From Turritopsis dohrnii (Eukaryota; Cnidaria; Hydrozoa; Anthoathecata; Oceaniidae): a DNA stretch of 64,000 nt. The stretch spans positions 248,001 to 312,000 of the forward strand of contig BQMF02000369.1 of NCBI GenBank assembly GCA_027922465.2, written 5' to 3'. This document shows positions 55,903 to 64,000 of this stretch, piece after piece; the stretch's first letter is position 1; the number at the start of each line of letters is the position of its first letter. The position numbers and the translations under genes are program-made. Under the pieces are notes generated by a model. That model ran no database searches and had not been told where the DNA came from. It was given only the letters and a program-made list of their open reading frames with translations.

Positions 55903-56429
55903 TCTATATATTAATAGCCGATTCTCTGTCTGTCTGTTTGTTTGTTTGTAAGTCACGCAAAATGGTAGATGTGAACTGCGAAAGAGAGTCAGCAATGTAA
56001 GATCACACATAAGTTATTTCTCTTCTTGTGTGCGACGTCAGTGTGAAACCATTATATTGCAATATAATGGTCTCAATATTGAGACCCTAATCGAATGCGA
56101 CGTTTAGGGAAAATTATCTCGGTAACCAATAGGGATAACTGACGTTTTTTGGGGTCCGCGATACAGGTTATGGAGTGACGAAAAAATTTAGGCCAATATT
56201 TTTTTGCGACGGGTGTGTGACGTCATCAAAATCTTTGATCGACGATATCTCTGTAACGGTGCGTCATAGACATATGATCCCATACATTTTCTTGCTCAGA
56301 ATTTCGAGCTCTACAAGATGGTAACACTTTCTATTGTCAATTCCTTAATTTCATTTTTCGTGAACTCTTTGGGAGGTGACACAACGCAGGCTGAACCTGG
56401 GCGGCGAGCGACGCCGCCTTGGCGGCTAG
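55903..56429 (+). mobile_element. Helitron-like non-autonomous element, best-defined copy
   Basis: TCTATATATTAATAGCC at the 5' end, preceded by A. The 3' end is GCCGCC-TT-GGCGGC (56413-56426) running into CTAG (56426-56429), followed by T. TC...hairpin...CTAG inserted between A and T is diagnostic for Helitrons. 527 bp, non-coding. It shares its ends with 3857-4338. Confidence 0.65.
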
Positions 56430-56529
56430 TATATTAGTAAAAACCTTAAGGAATCCATTAATCCATTAATAGTGTACTATTTTAAAGAGACTAAACATAT
56501 ACCCAATAACTAAAATCAACGATTTTGAA

Positions 56530-56603
56530 AAATTTCGCGGACAACCAGTTTTAAAAAAATTCGCGGAAATTTTCTTTCCGCGAAAATTTCTTCCCATAAG
56601 GTA
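56530..56603. mobile_element. TACCTTA-family right-end fragment
   Basis: 'aattcgcggaaattttcttt' and 'ccgcgaaaatttcttccc' followed by ATAAGGTA. A solo right terminus of the TTCGCGGAA subtype. Confidence 0.5.
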
Positions 56604-56859
56604 AGTCTGGTTTTAAGTGACACCACAGACGTTTATGGAGACAGGTGGAAACGTCACAATATTTACACGTTGACACATATACGAAAGGGGGGTTCCCTTT
56701 ATACATTACGTAGAATGGATACGTTGAAACTTGTTCTTTTACTAGTTATAAAAAAGCAATTACATCATAAAACATAAAAATCTTATATCCCCATCTCATC
56801 CGGTTATAAATGAAAAACAGTCTGGTATCATAAATGAAGCTTTAATGAGGTTAAGAAAA

Positions 56860-59722
56860 TCATTCCTCAGTTTTGATTTCCTGTTTCGATTTTTTCTTCT
56901 TCTTCTTCTTTTCAACTAGCTCATCAATGGTTGTGTTTGCTTCGCTGTTTTCCGCCAAACTAGAACTTTTGCGCTGAAACAAAAGCGAAATATATGTAGA
57001 AATGAAGAGCATAAAAGCTATTAAATGTCAATCTGCATGCCCACCTTCTTTTTTTTCGTTTTTTCTTCTTCTCCTTCATCTTCATCTACTTCCTCGATAT
57101 TCCGTTTCTTTTTCTTCTTTTTCTCAGAAAGATTTTCCTTCTCTTCCACGATCTAGGAACAGACAACTTTAGATTTAATAGGAAAGGATCGAAATCCATT
57201 AAAGATAATGAACTATCATAATTGTGTCAGCAGTTTTCTTTTGAGATAATCTCCACGAGAAAGCCAATCATTTTTTTACTTTGGTTGAGCGCATTGTTAA
57301 TAAAAACACCCATTTGTCAATTGTTCTATTCCTACTCACATCAGCATCAGAACTACATATAACAGTTCATTATCTTTAAAAAATTGAAATGTTAAATACA
57401 AAACATACAGTTTCTTCGCTTTCCTCGTTTTGCTTCTTCTTCTTCTTTTTCTTCTTTTTCTTCTCACCAGATTTGGCAACAGTATCTTGTAATGCGGCTA
57501 TCTCTTCAAGTACCTCCTGCATGGCATCGGCATTTTTCATTGGAGCCTCTCCAGTTTCATAAAACTTCAAGCGATCGTCAACTTGTTCATGCAGTTTCTT
57601 ACCAAACAAATTGGTAGGCGAATCTGAACAGATATATAATGTCTAACAAGTTGCAATCATGGTCTCTTGTTTTTGTTTTAAGAACGAGATTTCATGCAAT
57701 AATTCGCTTGCTTTATTAACCAGACAAGAAATAACAAGTTTTTTTACTACAAACCAGCAACGATTGCTTTTCGTTACATAAATTATTGCACACATCATAA
57801 CCAACAATAGAAACAACAATCGTTTAAAAAAATCAACCTGAGAAGCAGTCGATTCTTGAAGCGATTGAACATTTATTTGCCAAATATCTTGAGATCCGTC
57901 CTTTATTCTTTGCAGCTGCTCGACCAATAAATGATGAATGAAATATCAAACCATATTTAGGGGTTTTACCACGTGTTTTAAGCGCCCTAAACATAAAATG
58001 ACATTGTGTTTTCCATAAAGTATAACAGAAAACCAATAAACAAACGACCGAATGAAGAGGAGAGATACCTAAACAGTGCTTTTTCTGCCCCCAATATTTG
58101 CACTGTGGAAGCAGGATACTTAGCAAGGTTGGTCAAACTACCAGCATGAGCAATTAACCGTGCACCAACCTATAAAATAAGTCAAATTTTCAAACATCTT
58201 TCTGAAAAACCCCAATGTTTTTTTTATCCAAGAAACTCATGCAAACATACCAAATCACCAATAAGGGCTTGTAAATTTGGCGCAACTTGATTCATCTTAG
58301 ACTGAAGATACTCATGCAATTTTCTTCTATAATCAACTAAGCCAATGACCCGAGATGCAAAGCTCTCGATGTTGATTAAATCGATTGGGGAGATATCCAT
58401 ACCTGTAAACAAATGTGATAATGAGATACACTTGATGAAGAAAAAAGAAGTAGAAAAACACTTGAAAAAAAGGTACCCATTGAAGCCTTTGATGCTTCAA
58501 ATATAGCCCTGGCTTTTCCTTCATCCATAACAATTTGCTCTAAGTCCTCAAGCTTGTCTTCCGTAAAATCCTTTCTTGATTTCAGAAACTGGGCAACTTT
58601 GGCATACATGTAGTTATCATTGATGATCTTGATAAGTTCTGGAAAGTGGTATGAGTACCATTCCCTGTCAATCACAGATATTTAAGATGTAGTTAACATT
58701 CCCTGTCATCACAGATAAATAGGATGTAGTTCATTTCATTATGTGAGAATTTCAATACCTTTTCTATTAGTTTCAAATAGTGAATCTATATACATGACAA
58801 ATACGAGTTGTTTGCATAAAGAAATGCAACAGTGTGTGCAATCACTAACAAGCAATAGTAAGGATACAGTGTTGGATATTGTGTGTTTATTATAATTTTA
58901 AGTAAGCCTCTCATGCAAAAGAGAAACAGTGAAAGATATTACCTTATTCTCATTGAAAATGTATTTATATCTTTGTCCAATTGATCAACTAAAGCAATTG
59001 TTTGTATGATCATATTGTCAACACGATTGACATTAAACTTGACTTTTGCTCTGGAATAACTATGGCCTAAACCAAGCTGTGCTTTCCCTGATGTTGTGGC
59101 AGTTAACCCTGAAAAACATTTTTTTTAAATCATCATAAAACAGTACAGAATTTGTTGACTGCCATTATTTCAAGTACTTCGTACTATCCATCTGCATATC
59201 CATCTTGATGATGTATGGCTGATAAAACATTACTAGAATGGATACCTTGAATTAACTTGTGGAAATGAAATCTAACCCCACGAAGAATTTCAAGGATTAC
59301 GGGTCCATATTCACATTGGATGTTACAACTTTCTTGGATTGCTGCACCAAGCTTTGTGTCAGAGATTCCTAGTGCAACTTTGCTCTTCTTTTTACCAACA
59401 GGAATATTGCTTTCCAACAGTACTTTTAAATCTTCATGCACAACACCTGTTCATCAATAAAATACTTTGTTAATAGAGAAAAGAACAAGATTACACACAC
59501 TACATTTACTCACATACCCTCAGATATGCTATTCATATTTTCTAAGGCATTTGCTGCTGTTTTAAAAGGTCCAAATGCCACCAACTTGATAAGTCGACCA
59601 AATCGCTCCAAGTCTACAACAGCTTCTTGAACCTCAGGGAGTAATGCACCAATCTCCTCAGTCGAGTTAACTTTGAAAATTGCATAGCCAGCTGCATGTT
59701 CAAATAATGTGTATAAAACCAT
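56860..59722 (-). CDS. NOP56: Nucleolar protein 56, box C/D snoRNP core
   Basis: Core protein of box C/D snoRNPs, which 2'-O-methylate rRNA in the nucleolus with fibrillarin, NOP58 and SNU13. Ten exons (transcription order): 59722-59518, 59446-59246, 59108-58943, 58664-58477, 58402-58251, 58169-58069, 57986-57838, 57623-57409, 57152-57045, 56973-56860; 532 residues, all in phase. N-terminal domain [18 protein letters not shown] and HEDLKVLL; then [20 protein letters not shown] and [10 protein letters not shown]; coiled-coil and Nop domain with [56 protein letters not shown] and [20 protein letters not shown]; then [18 protein letters not shown]; and a lysine/glutamate (KKK/E) tail encoded by the last three exons. 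Length and order match human NOP56 (594). I found no convincing snoRNA in the introns. Confidence 0.97.
57199..57379. mobile_element. MITE in NOP56 intron 8 (copy 2)
   Basis: Inverted ends TTAAAGATAATGAACT (57199-57214) and AGTTCATTATCTTTAA (57363-57379). The body shares ordered blocks with 49352-49559. Non-coding. Confidence 0.8.
58655..58735. repeat. Imperfect ~37-bp duplication over the NOP56 exon 4 acceptor
   Basis: 'cattccctgtcaatcacaga' then 'tttaagatgtagtt' is followed by 'cattccctgtcatcacagat' then 'aaataggatgtagtt'. The first copy holds the real splice acceptor. The second, within intron 3, is a decoy acceptor-like copy. Confidence 0.75.
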
Positions 59723-60388
59723 CTTTGATATTCTTTCACACTTCAATAATAAATCATGAACTAAATCAAAAGATTAAAGAAACTTATTAAGCTATATAAA
59801 AATAATTGAAATTAAACAAATGGTTCCATTATACAGTAGTGAAAATAACGATAATAAGTTTCATAGGAGACACACAGATTTAACTTCATCAGTGGTTGTC
59901 ACTATTAGAACACTACCCTAATTGGGACACCAATGCAGAGATGTCTGCCACAGTCATATTTAATCATTTATGCCTATTGTCTTTACAAAAAAACTCTGTT
60001 GATTCACTGTGCAAAAACTTTACTTACTTACAAGCAATTGTACTATTAAAACTTCGAAATTTTCGATTCCACTTAACAATTTAGCAATAGAAAAACCGAT
60101 GCTGTTGTCTCAGCTTTGATATGCTATTGAGTAACAATTTCCTACCAAGAGACACTATTGTGCACTGTTTAGTGTTGTCATCCTAGGTTCAGTCTCACAT
60201 TAAACGGATGGAAATAGTTATGAATCTGATAATGTTACCCCAGACTTATTTTACTACAGTTTTCTTACATTGATAAAAATAAGCAGTATATACATCATAC
60301 ATACGAAACAATTAAGTCAGTGTATGTATGTGTTATGTATTATAAAAGACAAAAAAACACATTTCTTTCCACAATATTTCGACTTTTA
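59723..60388. other. NOP56 upstream region
   Basis: No gene is seen. AT-rich, probably includes the NOP56 promoter and 5' UTR. No TATA box or other element can be assigned with confidence. Confidence 0.4.
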
Positions 60389-61044
60389 CAGCCCAGGAAA
60401 TTCGAAGAATTTTAGGACGGCACTTACTGCAAAATTTTGCCGACCTAGGCCTTACTTTAGGTCGGCATTGCCGTTCTCCTTGCTTCCCTGGGTCGGCACA
60501 ACAGGTTTCACCTCATCTGAAATTGCACATTCTTCCCGACACTTTTATTTTTGCAAATCATAGCAACCGACGATTGAAAACTTTGTACAGTCCTGCATAC
60601 ACTCAAATTTTACCAATGTAGTATCCTGTTGTTGCTGGCGTTAGAAGAAGCAATAACGTGAGCAAGGCAATTTTAAAAATGGCGCATGGTGGTGCTAATC
60701 TCACGGTAGCCATGTAAGGCCCAGTACTCACATGTTAAATTCATATTGAAGGGGATCGGAGATTTAAGAAAAAACGCAGTCATGTATGTAAATAAGTTTA
60801 TTGATACGAATGAAGAATATTGAAGCTGACAATTACCAGAATCTTTTGTGTCTGAAAATTCTTCGTGCAAGTGATTTTAAACATATTTGTTTGAAATCAT
60901 GTTTTGATATTATGTTAGGATAAGAAAAAGGAAAATGCCGTGAAAATTGTGTATTTAGGTCGGCAAAATTTAGCCGACCCCATGCTTGTCTAGGTCGGTT
61001 TTCAGGTCGGCATTCGGCAATGCCGACCTGAATTTTGTGGGCTG
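60389..61044. mobile_element. 656-bp foldback/MITE with GTCGGC arms
   Basis: Ends CAGCCCAGGAAATTC (left) and GAATTTTGTGGGCTG (right), with CTTTTA directly repeated outside (60383-60388, 61045-61050). Both arms contain repeated 'taggtcggcat' and 'tgccgacc' motifs. Non-coding. CAG...CTG ends are hAT-like, though the duplication is only 6 bp. Confidence 0.7.
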
Positions 61045-61499
61045 CTTTTACAGATTCTTTATCAAGTTGTAAGTGTCAATAATCAGTGTCTAATCTTAGC
61101 TGTGCCCAGGCTGTCTGAGACAGTTTAAAGTTGGTTCGGGCCACCAAAATTTTAGAAAATCAGTGTTGTGGTGGCCCAACTGGACAGGCGAAAAAATAAA
61201 TATAGAAATTGTAAAAATGATTTAAGAAATTCCATTACGACAGATTTGACAAAAAGCAAGAACAAAAAAAGTATAGTTTTTATCTCCTTTGAGCTGCGAC
61301 ACTCTACCATGTCTTTTAACAACCAATGAGAAACATTGATTTGATGTGTTTTATTATCAACTAAAATGGAAAACTTTTTTTACAAGCTTTGCAGGTGTCT
61401 TCTTTATAACGTTAATGCATTCGATTATATACAAAAGATTTCTATATGTATAACAAAAAATTGGTTTTAACTACACCGTTCAAGGTATTTTTGAAGTAA

Positions 61500-61887
61500 A
61501 GGGAAGAAATTTTCGCGGGAAGAAATTTTCGCGGAATTTAATTTCGCGGTTGAAATGGTAAAAATGGCCGATTTTCGCGGAATTTAATTTCGCGATTGAC
61601 CAATTTTAACATGTTTCGCGGAATTAAATTTCGCGGTTTTCGATTTTCAAACAAATACTTAACAGAAAAAATGCCTTCTTTTTTGCGTTGTGAATCGTTT
61701 TTTCTTTTATTATTTAACATATAACACTAAAATCGAATTTTCGCGGAATTTAATTTCGCGATTGAGCAATTTTGACGCGTTTCGCGGAATTTAATTTCGC
61801 GGTTAGGGGCAAAAATCGCGAAATTAAATTCCGCGAAAATTTCTTCCGCGAAAATTTCTTCCCGCGAAAATTTCTTCCCTTAAGGTA
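61500..61887. mobile_element. TACCTTA-family foldback element (TTCGCGGAATTTAA type)
   Basis: Left 'gggaagaaattttcgcggga', right 'cgaaaatttcttcccTTAAGGTA'. The interior is dominated by about ten copies of TTCGCGGAATTTAATTTCGC in both orientations. The left TACC is lost (GTAAAGGG). About 390 bp. Confidence 0.65.
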
Positions 61888-62245
61888 GGCACGTTGAACA
61901 AATAAATGGGAACAGAAAAATAAGTGTGTCTGGTTCTGCTATATAAAATTCCATGATTTTATAAAAGCGAACACTCAGAATCAATGACCAAAACCAACGA
62001 CCAATTGTATGAAGACCCTAAACGAACGCCCAAAACCCACGACAGCTAAAACCAACGTTCGAAACGGACAGAAACTTAAGCAAAATTATGACCCAAATCC
62101 CTGGTAAATTTCCATCGGGCCACCAAAAATTCTAAAAGCAACGACTTCAATGGCCCGAACTGACACCTAGATAAAATCTTAAGATTACACACTGATAAAT
62201 TTTGCTTGCTTTGTGGGATACCTATACCTTATAATCTCCAGCAGT

Positions 62246-62342
62246 AAAAGAAAGACAAAGTATATATTTGTTAGAACTCTGAGTTTCTTCGTTAAGATTC
62301 ATCAGCTTCTTAACGAAGAAACTCAGAGTTCGTCTTTCTTTT
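62246..62342. repeat. 23-bp perfect hairpin with outer 11-bp arms
   Basis: 62275-62297 (AACTCTGAGTTTCTTCGTTA...) is the exact reverse complement of 62308-62330, with a 10-nt loop. An outer pair AAAAGAAAGAC / GTCTTTCTTTT (62246-62256, 62332-62342) extends the structure. May be a small foldback element. Confidence 0.8.
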
Positions 62343-64000
62343 ACTGACTGTTTATAATATGCTCCACTCCGTTGAGCACTTTTCGAAAGAAGAAGATAAC
62401 TCAACATTTATTTATATAATATAATCCATATATCAATCATATATAATCATATATTATGGATGTCAATAAAAGTGTTTGGCGACGTTTTTCACCAGGGAAT
62501 TACGTTTGACTTTTCTTTATTACATTATGTCAAAACCCTATCCTTTCTTTGTACTTTTCCTGTGCAACGTCTGCTGGACTTTCACGAGATGGATTTTTCC
62601 GCCATTATTCACAGCACATGAGTAACATCGAAAGGAGGCTACGAATTCCGAAACATTCGAAATTTCAAAACAGAAACGGAATTTCGGATTTAGTCATGGA
62701 TGGCGGTGGATATGGGTGGATGACATCTGTACTCCTAATTTCTGTATAAATGTCTTATAAATTTCAACTGCTCTTCTCTTTCTCTCTGCTCTGCTAGCCG
62801 TCTCTCATTATTGCATCCAAGCTTTTAGTTGTTGTTGTTCCCCTCTTCTGGAAACATTATTATTATTGATCATATACCGTCTATCGTCCTAACTTCGGAC
62901 ATCCTTCCAAACTTCGGACATAAAAAAAAGATATCCGCAAAATACAAACCACATCAGTAAAAGTCCATACTGCACTGTGAATTAAACTATAGATCTAAAA
63001 CTTGTGACAACTTATAAAACTTAACAAAAATGAAACACTTACATCCAGTTGACTGTACCCTTGAGACGAACGTGATTCATAATTTATAATTTATATGGTT
63101 TTATACAGTTGGTTTTAATTAGTACATCTTGTAACTATGTGTAACCAACTATAAATAAAGAAATAAATTTAAAAAAAAAACAAAAAAAACACGCACGTTT
63201 AAAGGCGAATATCGTAAAGCGGGGTGACTTGAAACAGCGTCGAAAAAACGTTATTTCTCATGAAATAATGAATGAAACTCCGAATTTTTTTCAGATTCCG
63301 TTCGGAGACTATCTAGCGCAACATTCGATGGAAAAATTTTTTCAATCAAGGAAGTTCTTCGGAAGCTGAAGATGAAAAAAGCGCTGAAAATCAGTGCTGC
63401 TGTAAAATAGCTCGTCACGGCGATACAGCATATTGCCAAATATAATTTTTTTTATATTTGTAAAATAAAAAGGTCAAAGGGCGTAATTCCAAAATTTTAT
63501 TGAAAAATGTTTAAAATTGAAAGAGATATATCCCATTAAAATGATTCGTTTTTTTTCACTCGATACACTTCGTCTATTTGATTATTGCATAAATATTCTT
63601 GTCATTTGTCATAATTATACCTTAATCTAATCATTGATGTGTGATAAGGTTCAGCCGATGGAGCGCCAATAATGGTATGCGTCATTAGGTAATTATCATA
63701 AGTTGAATTATCAGAAAGGTTTAATAACCATACTTTCAAATTTCGTTAGATGAACGTATTCTAATTCATAAATGAACCCCGATGGAATCGTTTTACAAAA
63801 TAGCATAACTGCATACTACAAAAGTGTTACAATGTTTGTTAGAAGGTTGTCCCCCCTGTTAAAAAGTATGGGCACATCATACTGTTTTAGAAGTTCCAAT
63901 AAACGTAATTTTCTATCCACGGAACTGCTGGTGCTGATGGATGAAGAGGCGGGGGGTTGTAAGTGAAGAATAAATAGCCTCCCCTAGGAAATGAAGCTAA
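62343..64000. other. Intergenic DNA at the window end
   Basis: AT-rich with an A-rich tract near 63168-63190 and short frames only (66 codons at 62549-62749; 64 codons at 63772-63966), none with a recognisable domain or splice context. Confidence 0.45.

Noticed and set aside
56860..59722. snoRNAs in NOP56 introns
   Set aside because: Vertebrate NOP56 introns host snoRNAs, so I searched for paired C (RTGATGA) and D (CTGA) boxes. Only isolated C-like boxes (for example near 58715 on the minus strand) without a correctly placed D box were found.
1..64000. CRISPR arrays, operons or prokaryotic mobile elements
   Set aside because: The repeats are TIR or tandem types, the genes have spliceosomal introns, and no prokaryotic gene is present.

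Overview
The window is AT-rich eukaryotic nuclear DNA from an animal, most likely a cnidarian and probably a hydrozoan. The evidence is short exons with GT/AG introns, animal-specific genes (a Golgi N-glycan GlcNAc-transferase II, a rhodopsin-class GPCR, a class IIb HDAC, NOP56), an interstitial TTAGGG tract, and a very large load of TIR elements, Harbinger elements and a retroelement type common in cnidarian genomes. Several intronless genes have a splice acceptor only a few bases before the ATG, which fits spliced-leader trans-splicing as known in hydrozoans. The species cannot be named from the sequence alone.

Layout. 0-4.9 kb holds a G30 homopolymer, pogo/Tigger-like debris and two Helitron-like elements. 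4.9-9.25 kb (+) is MGAT2 in eight exons. 12.2-14.96 kb (-) is an aminergic-like GPCR in two exons. 15-20.4 kb is intergenic with MITEs, a TACCTTA-ended element and a LINE scrap. 20.9-26.5 kb is a transposon graveyard: broken pieces of one retroelement family, a 1.7-kb DNA transposon inserted into one of them, and a decayed Harbinger element. 29.1-36.2 kb (+) carries three genes in the same direction: a multi-pass membrane protein, a single-domain HDAC6-type deacetylase and a WD40 protein. 37.4-39.8 kb (-) holds a previously easy-to-miss short-exon gene with a duplicated VPETP motif. 40.09-43.04 kb is a complete Harbinger transposon with TSD, TIRs, a MADF/BESS protein and an intact DDE transposase. 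45.0-45.9 kb (+) is a MYND zinc-finger protein. 46.5-48.6 kb is a hAT-like element with another element nested in it. 51.1-54.6 kb is a 1.21-kb unit repeated three times. 56.9-59.7 kb (-) is NOP56 in ten exons. 60-64 kb has MITEs and no gene that I can support.

The host genes are unrelated housekeeping or signalling functions: Golgi glycosylation, G-protein signalling, protein deacetylation and box C/D snoRNP assembly. There is no pathway cluster. The distinctive content is the layered mobile-element landscape and a recurring family of elements ending in TACCTTA whose interiors are built from short, element-specific CG-containing motifs. All exon structures were derived by hand from splice signals, reading-frame phase and resemblance to known families; none has transcript support here.
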